A stretch of 64,000 nucleotides of DNA from Rhodosorus marinus (Eukaryota; Rhodophyta; Stylonematophyceae; Stylonematales; Stylonemataceae). The notes under the pieces were generated by a model. The model was not told where the DNA came from. It searched no databases and was given only the letters and a program-made list of their open reading frames with translations. A program made the translations under genes and the position numbers. Shown here one piece after another: positions 1 to 10,900 of the stretch. Each line of letters begins with the position of its first letter. Within the stretch, counting starts at the first letter, position 1. The stretch is taken from positions 558,001 to 622,000 of the forward strand of contig JAMWBK010000010.1 of the NCBI GenBank assembly GCA_029953675.1, in the 5' to 3' direction.

Positions 1-1557
1 CGCTTTTGCGGAGTGCAGTTTTAAAACGGAAGCCGGGGGAATGGTAAGCTCGTAAACCAATCCAGCCACGAAAACCAAGGACACCACGTTGATGCCGGAA
101 CCTGCCCTCAAAAAACTCGAACAGGACTCGCATAGCACAAGACGTCCCCGGACGGTCTGATGTACAATGCAGAGAGAGATGGATGAACGTCCTCAGCCCT
201 GACGTAAGAAAATCATCCTGGTCTGCCGAAGAGGAACAGCTGCTTATCACCGCAGTATCCAGGTAACTCCAGCACCCCCAACCTCCACCGCAACCATCCC
301 AACAGATTTCCGTCTTCCCACCTTTCTCCCCCCATGTCCACCACTCATCCGTTAGACACCGCCCGTAACTACATCATCACCATCCCTCTGCTTCCTCTGC
401 CATTACTATCGAACCAATCCAGTTTTTCCTCTTTTTTTTATCGAAATCAATTACAGGCATTGCACCGGTTTTACTTTTTCCGTTATTTTATCGTGGACTC
501 AATATTCTTGAATTACCATATTTTCTATGACATTGATTTCTGAAACTTTTTTGGTAGCACTTCCGTATCTAATTTTTAGTAGTTTTTCAATTCACGCCAA
601 AGCAGAAACGAAATAATTGTTGTTTTGATATATTTAAATAGGTTTTCAGGAGGACGCATATTTTTTGGCTTTTTCGGATGAGCGCTGGTTGTATTGAATC
701 TTGTCCATTTCTCAGTCTTTTTGTTTTGTTTTGCTTTGTTTTTACGTTTTGAATCGGAATCTGGTTCACACTCTGGGGAAAGGAAACCGGTTTTGAGGAG
801 AGCGAGGGAGTTAAGGGAATATGATTCTGTCTGTATTTTCGTTCTTTTGTTGATGGATTTCGGAGGATGTGTGTGTCTGTTTTTTTTTTTTGGGGGGGGT
901 AGAAAGAGGTTGCCTGCATTTGTACTCTGGGAATGTAAATAGCTAAGAAGGGAATGGATCTGCGTTTGAAGGCTTGTGTTCTCCCGCGGTGCCGGGAAAG
1001 AGTTCCTTTCACAGTCGTTCGGTGGATTTTGAGTTCTCTTTACAGCTTCCTCGCGCGTTTGTTGTTTTTTCTCGCTTTTGCTTCACCAATGTCTCTTACA
1101 CGAGTGTGGTTTGTTCACAATTTTGCGCTTTGTCAAACAGGTATGGGGAGGGCAAATGGTCCCAGATCGCCGCGGCAGTGGGCCATGGTCGACGGCCGCA
1201 TCGATGTCGCTCACACTGGCAGAAGCATTTGAAACAGAAGCAGCATCCAGCGCTCACATCAGGTAATATATTCCGGGAACACCCCCGCCCACCGCCCCCC
1301 CAAAAACTCCCTCCGCATCTTGCCGATTCCACAACTACCCATACCCTACCGCTGTCTTTGAAATCCGTCCAAACCTCGCAACCTCCGTCTTCAAGCTCCT
1401 AACTGGCCAGAATCTCATTTCAAGAACCCACCACACCAACTGAAATCACCATCTCCTTCGTTTTTTGTTTGTTTTTTTGGCAGCCCCCGAGTTCGCTCGG
1501 AATGATCCCCTTCCGGAGGACGCAACTGCACAGCGATCAAAAAAGAATGCCCTCTAG
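1..1557 (+). CDS. Myb-repeat DNA-binding protein, 3' part (SNAPC4/multi-R Myb-like)
   Basis: The gene runs in from the left edge. Exons read 1-43, 124-262, 1141-1262 and 1484-1557, all phase-consistent, ending in TAG at 1555. The joined product has the end of one Myb repeat (GEWTRIAQDVPGRSDVQCRE, then RW) and a second complete repeat with three spaced tryptophans (SSWSAEEEQ, GKWSQIA, SHWQKHL), followed by a short basic tail. A VPGRSDVQCRERW linker is typical of three- and four-repeat Myb proteins, including the snRNA-activating subunit SNAPC4 (family knowledge). The role is therefore probably sequence-specific DNA binding in the nucleus. The upstream repeats lie outside the window, so SNAPC4 versus c-Myb-type cannot be settled. 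The third intron (263-1140) is 878 nt and T-rich, far longer than others in this window. Confidence 0.72.
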
Positions 1558-3000
1558 GTGGGAGAATCATTCGACACGTGTTAGTATTCCACTCGCAGAA
1601 CTTCCAGAGAACACATTTTCATTTGTTATCGGAAGGAAGCCTTGCTTCGATTTTTAGATTATTTTCTTGCATCCGTTTTACAGTATTTAATATTTATTAC
1701 AATTACAATTATCATGTGTCGTAAAACTGTTGTTTTTACCCTCCGGCATTATGGTCGTGACGGGACTGAAAAATATTCTAAATACTTACCGTTTACAGTG
1801 AAAGGAAAAAAAATCTCCAATCACTTGCTGTAAAATTTTTTGTATTCAAATATACGAAAAATTGATCACGGGGAAAAACAAACAAATCGAATAGGCATCT
1901 AAATTATACTTAAAATCAGAAATCCATAACATATGCAAATTCTGCCCAAAAAGGATGAAGTGGTCTGGGCAGTGGTTGTTCGGGGGGTTGGGTGGGGGGT
2001 TGAAATTGTTTAAGATTGCCGAAACCGCCTCTGTTGGCCTGTTTCAAAGGGGGGATCGAAATATTACAATCGTCCCGCAACCAAAAGATCTTTTATTTTT
2101 ACCAACGACAAAAAAGTTCCACTACGTTGTTTTTTTTTGCTTTGTTTTCTAACCCGTTATTGCTGTAAATATGATTCTCCTTTAGAAGAAGAAAAACTAC
2201 TTGACTTTACAGTAAAATGGTCCTTTGCCTCCCCTCGACCGACGAGAACAAACAAACCCAAAAAAACTTTGTAGTTTCTTTTGTTTTTTTAGAAGAACAG
2301 TAAACAACACCTAAATTCAGAATATTCCCCGAATCTTTTTTCCTCTCCTTCCGGCCGAATAATACCATAAGGCCCCTTCCCCCCCCCCATTTCAACGCCT
2401 TCCTTTCAATCGCCAATCGCCATAAACACCTCCCAATTCTGATGGATTTACACGAGAATGTACCCTATTTTTTTTGGATAAGCCGATTTTTTTCATCGAG
2501 GCTGCTTCGAGAGTTACAACCCCGGTTTTTCAGTAGGTTATTGAACATTGAATTATTGAACTTATTTATTACCAAAATTTTACGTTCATTTCGTTGTAGC
2601 GAATGTATCCACATTTTTCAGGTCACGGATTTCCCCCCCCCCTCCCTTTTGAAACTGACCGCAAAGGGCAAATTATACAGTTTTTAGAATAATTTTAACC
2701 CACCTATCTGCTAACACATCTTTTTAGTCGAAACGGCTTGGAATCGAGATATTCGATCGGAGGCTGCTAATGAGGATTGTGAAAAATGGGCTGTTTGGAT
2801 AGTATCAGGACGGAGTTAGACTGCGGACATGGAAAACGGGGGTTTCGGGCTTTTAGTATAAAGTTTTTATTCGTCTTCTGGCGGAGAGGGAGGTTGGGGT
2901 GGGAGGGGTAGTGGTACGGTGGCAGAGCGGATTTGTTTATCGAGGAACGTCTTCGAACTGATTTTTTTTTGTCTTTCATCTGCAAAGCTTTTGAAACGAA
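1558..3000. other. Intergenic, low-complexity region
   Basis: AT-rich spacer with homopolymer tracts (C runs near 2382 and 2632). The open frames here are short or lie opposite low-complexity sequence. I see no supported gene. Confidence 0.5.
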
Positions 3001-3273
3001 ATGGGAAACAAGCTCGGAATTGCTCAGACCCGGATCGACGGGACCGACAGGGACATGTACGCCAAACTTCTGGACCCAGCTGGTGTCTGCATCCAGGCGA
3101 CTGACCTTGAGCCGTTTCAGATGCCCGAGGATATCGACGTCGATGCCGATGAGAGTGTGAACGAGAAGCAGGGTGGAGAAGATGCTGAGGTCGACGATGC
3201 TGAGGAGGTCACGGATGAGAACTACGATGACGACGAGATCCCCGCGGAGGTCGTCCCAGATATCGTTGAATAA
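3001..3273 (+). CDS. Small acidic protein of unknown function
   Basis: A 90-codon ORF starts at an ATG just after an in-frame stop (2992-2994) and ends with TAA. The N terminus MGNKLGIAQ has a Gly2 that would suit N-myristoylation. Residues 40-90 are strongly acidic (runs of D and E) and end in DEIPAEVVPDIVE. An AATAAA signal lies 64 nt after the stop. The acidic tail resembles the C termini of NAC-beta/BTF3 proteins only in composition, and no NAC core is visible. I do not recognise the family. It could also be the last exon of a longer gene. Confidence 0.45.
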   Translation: MGNKLGIAQTRIDGTDRDMYAKLLDPAGVCIQATDLEPFQMPEDIDVDADESVNEKQGGEDAEVDDAEEVTDENYDDDEIPAEVVPDIVE

Positions 3274-3336
3274 ACTGCAACAGTGTTTGCAATTCGATGG
3301 TGAACGCCTATAGTACTCCTTCTTGACTCTTCGACC

Positions 3337-3342
3337 AATAAA
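3337..3342 (+). other. Poly(A) signal AATAAA
   Basis: AATAAA 64 nt downstream of the stop of the small acidic ORF, in AT-rich sequence. This supports an mRNA 3' end here. Confidence 0.45.
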
Positions 3343-3752
3343 ATAATGACCTCTAATTAGTATAAGAACACTGCCGCACATCTCGAACCAGACTGTCTCA
3401 GTCACTTTTTTGCCTGACTAGCTACGGCGATGACCCTTACTACATCTTGCTCACTGTGTCGGAATTCATTATCGATCGAACACCCCTGGAGACAAGCGTT
3501 ACGATGACTAGTCGTGATATAGATTGAATGCCGCGATCGCCATCGTGGGGGAAGTATTGCAGGTAGAGCGCACCCTCAAGCTCGAACCGGATCGGTCGTG
3601 CGCAGGAGTTGGGGGACGGCGTGCCTGCATTGCCCGTAGAGGTTCCGAGCGGTGGGTGGGAACGGGAGTCGCCGCATCTGGCTACCTCTGCTCGGCCAGA
3701 GGTGCTGGTGCACTCCTCAGTTGGGTACAGAACTTCATAGAGGTCAAGAGCT

Positions 3753-4474
3753 ATGAGATTGAAGGAGTTGGAATCAGCGCTCTCGGGAGTGAAAACTTTT
3801 TCTCAGCCGAAGGTTGAGTTGGAGCAGTATCCAACCTCGGCCCACCTTGCGGCAAGGATGTTGCATGTAGCTCAGGAGAATTTTGGCGACATTGAGGATC
3901 GGTGCGTTGCGGACATGGGCTGCGGTGGAGGTATCCTCGCCATTGGAGCGTGTTTGCTTGGCGCCTCCCACGTTGTGGGGTTCGACGTGGACGCTGACGC
4001 CCTGGAGATCGCAGCTAGCAATGCGCTTGAGGAAGAGGTAACTCCTTGCACCGCACTGGGTCTGTTGCACTGGTGTTCATATGCAGTTGACTAATCGACG
4101 CTCAGGTCGACATCGAGTTGATCCAAGCGGATGTCCAGGAACTCGGAGCGGGAAGTTCGGGCATAATGTTGGGGAACGGCGAGATTCCATTTGACACGAT
4201 AATTATGAATCCACCATTTGGCACACGTCAGAAATCAATCGACATGGCTTTTGTGAGAACGGCCCTGTCTTTGAGCAGGGAGTCGGTGTATTCCCTCCAC
4301 AAAACGTCAACGAGAGAGCACATAAGGCGGAAGGCAAGAGAGTGGAACGTTGAGGCGCAGGTGGTCGCGGAAATGCGCTTTGACATTCCCAAGATGTACA
4401 AGTTTCATTCACAAAAGTCAAGGGATGTCGCAGTCGACTTTTGGCGTATTTCGAAAACCTGGAAGCGAATATGA
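3753..4474 (+). CDS. METTL5: METTL5-type 18S rRNA adenine N6-methyltransferase
   Basis: Two exons, 3753-4037 and 4106-4474, joined in phase 0 across a 68-nt GT-AG intron with a GACTAAT branch-like site. They give 217 aa, close to human METTL5 (209 aa). The start MRLKELESAL, then VELEQYPTSAHLAARML, matches the family N terminus. A SAM-binding glycine motif DMGCGGG lies near residues 50-56, and the adenine methyltransferase motif NPPF is at 130-133, followed by GTRQKSIDMAF and SLHKTSTREH. METTL5 proteins install m6A on 18S rRNA with TRMT112 (established). All core motifs are intact, so it is probably active. No TRMT112 gene is seen nearby. Confidence 0.93.
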
Positions 4475-4844
4475 CAGCTTGCATTTCCTGTCATCAAACA
4501 CTTGCGCGCAGTGGATCGCAAGGACGCGTAACCCTTCGCTAACAGAATCAGCTAAGTTTTGCAGGTGACTGGAAGGCTTCACCGGCGGTTTGTACATCTA
4601 TCACAAACTCAAGCACATCGGTGACGATACTTCAACGCAAAAATTTCCGGCGAAATGCGGCACCCTGGATATAGAACCTCTCTTTCCTTAAATAGGAAAC
4701 GAAGCCATGGCGTAGAGGGTTTCATAGTGCTTGCAGATATTGGAGCACTGCTCGTCTACTCCAAGAAAGAGCTCCTCTGAGATATCAGCAGGTTGGTGCT
4801 TGAGCATACCCAACCGGCCTCTGGCTATATGGACACCTGTCCCC

Positions 4845-4850
4845 AATAAA
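4845..4850 (+). other. Poly(A) signal AATAAA
   Basis: AATAAA in an AT-rich stretch 371 nt after the METTL5 stop, the nearest such signal on this strand. Confidence 0.35.
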
Positions 4851-5203
4851 ATATATTAAAAATAAGCTCGTTAGAACACGTGCAAGCTCTTTATTGGGTG
4901 GTAGAAAAACCGTTACTTTCGATCATTTGAAAATTGGAAGTGAAAGTGAAGGTGAAGGCATCCGCCTCTTGCAATGACTTTTGTACAGTCGCTGCTTCGC
5001 TTCAGAGCGTACGAAGAGACTGGACAGCCTTGGAGTCTGAAGCGGTGCCTACTCTAGGTAAGCGCTGTTGAACGTAAATACTTAGGAGACCTGGATTCTT
5101 GCTCGTTGGGATTGGATTTGCTGCGAGCCTGCTTGCTGGTGTTTTGTTGAACCTCGTCTGAGTGAACCTCTGAGAGGGATTGATTGCTGATCCGTGCGAA
5201 ACC

Positions 5204-6277
5204 ATGCAACGAAAGCCGAACAAGGAGCTGATCGGTTATCGAGATGATCGTGATGTGTTTCTGAACGAGGCTGGGCGACTCGCTAGCGCTGGGTTGATTC
5301 AGAAATCGCGCACCTCCCAGACTGTGGGAAAGATAACCGGCAGCTTGTCAGGTGGATTGTTTCCGAAGACCAAGGGCCGTCGAAATGAAAAAAATGAGGC
5401 GGACGAGCGGCACGAGATCAATAGCTTAAAGCTTCAGCTGCATGAGGTTCGTTTCCAAGCGGCTTCCGACAAAGCGGACAAGGAGATGGCCTTGGAACAC
5501 GCTCAGAAACTGATCCGCGCCCATAAGCAGAAGTCCAAGGAAGTTGCCGCGCTTAGAAAGCACATCCACGAGTTGAAAAGTCACGGAGTTGCAATCCAAG
5601 CTCCTGGAAAGCCAGTGCCATCTTCACCATCTCTGAGCGCTCCCAGTCCTCCTGTCTATAAGCGCCCACCTCCGACATCATCGAAGTTCGAAGATTCCGA
5701 CAGCTCGAGATTCCTTCCTGGTGACTTAGAAAACTCTAGAAGTCTCTCAAACAGGCAAGACGTTGGAGCAACTGTTGCGAGGTTTGAAAACGCTCAAGGG
5801 ACGGCCATAAGTCCAATTGTTGCATCCTGGAAGTCAAAAGAGACAGAAAAGGTTAAGGACTGTCCCAGATGTGCAACCACCACGGACTACGATGCTCTAA
5901 AGAAGTCCAATCATGAGCTCAAGGCCGCCGTTCACATGAGAGAGAATATGATCAGCGAATTGGAAGGGAAGCTTATGGAATCGGAGACCAGATTAGAATC
6001 CGCTAGGAGTATGCTGGAGGAGACCTCCCAGGACGTTTCTTTCGCTTCCGTTCCCGAGTCACCAGGCGTCAACGGCGTCCTGATGCCCAGTCTGGATAAA
6101 GCAACAACAGAAGTGAACGACCTCGTGGATGCCGTTTGCCTAGAAAGGACGCGTCTAGAGGCCGATATTTCCCGTGCGAAGATGCACATGGAGGATCTTA
6201 AGGAGTTACGAGCGCTTCGGGCTAGGAGATATGAGAAACTTCATGAGTATTTGGGAAAGACTCGGCCCATAAGATGA
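5204..6277 (+). CDS. Coiled-coil protein of unknown function
   Basis: A single open frame of 357 aa from the first ATG (MQRKPNKELIGYRDDRDVF). Residues about 60-125 are charged and heptad-like, ending LRKHIHELKSHG. A Pro/Ser-rich linker follows (about 128-165), then a CPRC pair (CxxC) near residue 222. A second coiled coil holds ELEGKLMESETRLESARSML, and a last helix ends in LRARRYEKLHEYLGKTRPIR. The ends are basic. No enzymatic motif is visible. It may be a structural, cytoskeletal or centrosome-type protein, but that rests on coiled coils alone. The reading frame could extend upstream only through non-ATG codons, so this ATG is preferred. Confidence 0.7.
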   Translation: MQRKPNKELIGYRDDRDVFLNEAGRLASAGLIQKSRTSQTVGKITGSLSGGLFPKTKGRRNEKNEADERHEINSLKLQLHEVRFQAASDKADKEMALEHAQKLIRAHKQKSKEVAALRKHIHELKSHGVAIQAPGKPVPSSPSLSAPSPPVYKRPPPTSSKFEDSDSSRFLPGDLENSRSLSNRQDVGATVARFENAQGTAISPIVASWKSKETEKVKDCPRCATTTDYDALKKSNHELKAAVHMRENMISELEGKLMESETRLESARSMLEETSQDVSFASVPESPGVNGVLMPSLDKATTEVNDLVDAVCLERTRLEADISRAKMHMEDLKELRALRARRYEKLHEYLGKTRPIR

Positions 6278-7973
6278 TCACAAGGCCGCTGTGAGGGGGA
6301 GCTACTGAGCGCCGTAGTCAGCACCCTCCTCCAACTTTCGTCCGTCATGAATGACGTGCGTAAGAGCACGAGGAGGGATGAGATTCTGTATATTTAAGGT
6401 CGAGGGCTTGGATTTTGCGCGGAAGAGGCGTTTCCAACTTTTATCGATGGCTTCTGTTGATGTATATAAATGAAGGGAGAACGAGAGCTTGAAAACATAC
6501 TCCAGGAAATGTTCAAGTAAGCTGCAGCAAGGGCATTAACGAAGAGACTAAATCCTACAGATCAAGACGCTGGTCAATCTTGTTCTGCCCACACCCTAGC
6601 ACACCTTCCACCTTTCTAAGCTTCAGGAAATTTCAATCGTGGCCATAGGGTCAGTGGGAATAACACATGAACAAAGACTATCTCTCTGACTTATGTATGT
6701 GTGCAGCACGGGAGCCGGAGCCGGGGAATTTCCAAAAGTACCAATCCCGACTCTCAGTTTCCTAGACGGTGCATATCGTACTCTTAGGGGAGCCGAAACA
6801 CGTGAGCCTTAGGTTAAGTACCTGTTCCAATTTCTCGCCCAGCCTCTATCTAGCCTACCCCGTCTCTCGGCAGACCAAAACTTAAGCACATAGACCCGCG
6901 TGCTCTGAGCGAGGCTGTTCGAAGTCGTATTCGCTATCCAGGGACCGGGACAGAGGCTTTTCTTGGATGAGAATCGAACCAGGCAAAATTATTAACACTG
7001 TCCACCACCTTCAACCCTCAACCAGTACAAGTGTAACGCTCCTAGCAAAGCAGGGCGTCAGCGAACAGTTGCACATATAAGCTTCCTAGTCTTACCGCGA
7101 GTTGGAGCGAGGAGAGGACGGAAAGGAACGCTTGGGATATTCAACCGTCAACCAATAAATACATACACAGTTACCCTACTTCGTCTCTGAGCCGGGCGAA
7201 ACCAGGAACAAAGCACCACCACCTAACCCAAGCTCCGTAACATGGCTCCGCGGCGCTGTCCCAAAACTGTTGCTCCTAGTCGGAAAGAGGAGAACGAGGA
7301 GAAGAGAAACTTTGGGAAGGGATGCTTCGGAGATTTTTAGATTTAATTATCAAGCAATCCAAGCGTAGGCTTTTCCTTCCCGACAGGCGATGCCGAGCAC
7401 CAAGCCCGAATACTTAGCTAGAGTATCTCGTACGTCTCCGCGGGCTGCTCTCATAGCTAGTCCACGTTGGTGAGAGTTACTAGAGAGGAAAAGAGAAACT
7501 TGGGGAAGAAATACTTTGGATATGCAATTATCAAGCAATAGAAGCGTGAGGATTCTCCCTCTCTGACCCGGCACCAAATCCCCTCTACTTGTCAACGAAG
7601 CATCTTGTGCGGCTCCGTCGGGCTGCCCTCATATATAGTGCGTCTTGGTGAGTTGGGGACGGTGGGAATGAAGGGAGCGAGGAGGGAGAGAGAGGAAGGA
7701 ATTTGTTCGAAGGTTTGAAGAGAAGGAGGGATAAAACATGAATAACAGGGTTGAATCAAAGTTTGCGAGAGATATGAGGTTGTTTAATGAAAGGAGGAGG
7801 GAGGGAGGAGGGGGTTTTAGTAGCGTTGGAGTGAGTTTGTGAGTGGGAAACCGGCGGTTTTGGGAGGGGCGGAGGGGGTTGGTAAGAAGGAATTGGAGGC
7901 GTGGCCATTTTGATATTGGCTGTGTTGAGTGCTTTGGAAGGGGAAAGGACGGCGGGTTTGGTTCTTCGGAACT
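6278..7973. other. Intergenic region with degenerate tandem repeat
   Basis: About 1.7 kb without a credible gene. The right part holds diverged repeat units of about 185 bp (listed separately). The last 250 nt before the next gene are purine-rich (GGAGG, GGGAG) and probably form its 5' leader or promoter region. Confidence 0.5.
6930..7680. repeat. Degenerate ~185-bp tandem repeat, three to four units
   Basis: The block AAGAGAAACTTTGGGAAGG at about 7300 recurs as AAGAGAAACTTGGGGAAGA at about 7489, and more weakly as GGAAAGGAACGCTTGGGAT at about 7118, a spacing of about 182-190 nt. Each is followed by AATTATCAAGCAAT (absent in the oldest unit), a CCGGGCGA- or GACCCGGC-like block and CTCATA(TA)TAG..GTCTTGGTGAG. 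A weaker fourth unit may begin near 6930. The units are too diverged to be recent. Confidence 0.5.
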
Positions 7974-10900
7974 ATGAGCGGAGGCGGCCGCAGAGATGGG
8001 GAGTGGAACTCCGGGGACAAGGAAAGGTAAACGTCATGGGTTTTCTGGAAAGGGAATGACAGCGTGCAAGTCGTACTGCGTTTCCATTCTTCTCGCGTCT
8101 TGTTTCTTGCTTTATTGGGTTTGGATTTCCTGTTTATTTTTGGCTTTAGTGTGGAGCCTAGTCCCCTGTTTCGTCAACTCGAATGAACTGGGATTGAAAA
8201 ACTAACTCTTTGTTGTGTCGTATTCCCTGTGTGGAACTGCGATAGATTTGAACCCTACGACAGTAGAGGACAAAAAATGCCTTACCTGGACAAGCAGTCC
8301 CCAGCACCGCCCAGGCGTTCCTTTAGCACAGCCAGCGGGTACGTAGTCGAGGTTAGCGACGGGCATCGACTGCTACATAGGGACTCGAGGGGATTTGGAG
8401 GTGGAGTGAATTCTATGAGGAGACAAGATTATGCAGAGAGTAGGGGCTCAAGTCCGACTCGAAGTCAGTCGCCTCATAGAGCAAGAGACGAGGCCCCTCG
8501 CTCAATTCGAAGAATATCTACCTCTGTGCCCGGAAGAGGGGGTTTCCGAATCGAGAATGAACCCATGAGAGAGTATGTGGAAGGTGCGCCCTATCGCAGG
8601 AGGCCTGGACCAGCTCGCGACGACTATCGTCCGCCGTACCAACGACACCATGATAGGACTATAAAAGATTCAAGGTTTATGTCTTATGACGAAGACGATT
8701 ATAGTAGAGGAGGCTTTCGCGGGGGTAGAGACATGCTGGGGAGGAGACTGTACAATTCTAACGAGGATGACAAGCGAAATAGGTACGTTCTTCGATTGCT
8801 TCGTGCGGACGCAAGATCAAGAAAGCGCACGTGGACTTTCAAACTGACAACCCATTCATGCTCGTCTCGTAGAGCTCCTGATAGAAGGCTGAACGGCCTA
8901 GATGACTCTGGCCATGGTTCTTCATACTATTCAAAGCGCAACTGGGACACTTCCCCGCAAATCAAAGTCGAAGGAAACAGACCTGGAGAACAGAAGAAGG
9001 TCATAATTACCACTCAGAAAGGAAGCGTGCAAATAGATGTGGGCAACGGCTCGACTATGATATCAAAAAGGCCCGAGTTGGATCCGCACAAAGCGGTGCG
9101 GAGTACCCCTGGAATTGGATTCAAAAGAATATCAGACAGACTTGGTGGAGAGCTGAAGGCAGTTGGTCGTGATGGGGAGCCTACAAACAAATTCAACGCG
9201 AGTTCGCATAGTACACCCGTAATCGGCAAGGACTCTACGGAGTTCAGACCGAACGCGAGTTCGGGGTCCAAGTTTTCCGCTCCCAATAGTCAGGAAGTCC
9301 CTGTTCGGAAACAGCCGAGAACTGAAATAGACCTCGCCCACGTTGTGCACCCGAAGAGAACTGAACCGACGTCGGCGAATGTCGACCATGCGGAGGCGGT
9401 GTTGGGTAGGAGCAGAAGCGATGTTGTCGTTGCGTCCTCCTCACTGTCTACAGGCAGCGCCGCGCCGGGGAGGGTAGCTGTTGAGTCGTCGTCATCAAGG
9501 AAGGTCGTTGCGCGTGATTCTGCGAGTACGTACAGATCACACTGTTTTCGCGCTTCCCAAGATCCCCTTTGTCGGTCTAACCGGACTGTAATTCTTGCCC
9601 ATCAAGGTCCGAACTTACCAAGCTCGAAAACAAGGGATTCAGGGGATGGTACGGCGATTCCCGAAAAGTCATCATCTGACTACACGCCGATTTCGAAAGA
9701 TGTGAAAGAGTTGGACCATGGTTCAACGTCGAAAGTTGGCAAACCACTTCAACCCTCAGTGTCATCAAAGGAAAAGGTGCCTATCGACGCAATGGATGTT
9801 GGACAAGCAGAGGACGTTGCACAAAAGGTCGTCGCTGACCAAGGGTCACTTGTAGAGTCGAAATTGAAAGACCCGAAATTCCTGATTAGAACGGATCGCC
9901 TTCAGGAGACTCAAAACGAACGAGGAAGTACCGCGATGGAAAACAAGACGGCACCTTCAGAAGCGAGCTCCGAGGACGATGACATGGACATGTCGCCGGA
10001 AGAACCTGAAGCTGATCACGTCCAGGGTGAGGGGTCAGCTGCGGAAGTGGATCCAATTGTTGAACGAGGGCCGCAGGCGGAGCTGTCAGCCTCCATCACG
10101 GAAGCGGTTGCGAATTACAATTCACGGCCCCAGCCTGATCACACTATGACCTTGGAAGCTGTTCCGAAAGAGAATGCAAAGGAAATGCAGAGCTCGCCTT
10201 GTGCACAGAATGTATTTAAGGTCGGAGCAGTCCCCGGAACTTCTACCCCTATAAAACCAGATGCTCCTGAGCCCAGGTTGGAATCTGTAGAAAGACGGGG
10301 GGCTGCTCCAGCACGGCAGGACGAAGATGTCGGGTTGAGAAAAGGGTACCTATTCTTAGAAGAGGAGGTAGAGCTCACCAAGGGTGACCTAGCCTCTGCA
10401 AGACAGGTCGACAGCGAAAGAATGGAAGGCATACGAGAGGCTAGGCCCTCTTCGGGGAGGGACGCTGCAGGAGACAGACAACCAAGCGAGCCCGCTGAAA
10501 AAGACGCTTCACTGGTACTCACTGAAAAAAGGTGGATCAACGAAGGCACAAGCGCACGGAAGAACCTTTCAGCCCGAGCTCCACTTGCATCCCCTGTGGC
10601 AGTGAGTCGCTGGGGCCGTTCCTCCGTGCTAGCCAGTGAAGAAAACCATCGAAATAGGGGGAAAACCCATGAGCTAGAGATCGAGAGCGATGCTCCTGAC
10701 AAGAACGGACATGTCATGCACGAAGATCAACAATCAGTCGTAGAAGCCGGAGCCCAAAACAAGGGGAGTACCAGGCCGAGCACGCGGAAGTCCGCGGTCT
10801 ACTCAGGAGCGAATGAGTCTGACCGTGAGGGGAAGAAGCCCCAAAAGGCTGAGCAGGTGGACATCGAAGTCAATAACACTGACTCCGAGTCTATCGCCCT

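Noticed and set aside
3001-3273. Assignment of the acidic ORF as NAC-beta/BTF3
   Set aside because: Only the acidic C-terminal composition is similar, and the conserved NAC core is absent.
2767-3405. 212-codon minus ORF
   Set aside because: It lies opposite the acidic plus ORF, whose GAC/GAG-rich codons keep the complement open. Its protein shows no family features.
6950-7010. tRNA T-arm-like sequence on the minus strand (CCTGGTTCGATT)
   Set aside because: The flanking bases do not form a T-stem and no cloverleaf could be built.
10139-10717. 192-codon minus ORF inside the corepressor gene
   Set aside because: It is antisense to the large coding exon and Ser-rich from the complement of charged codons. 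No independent support.
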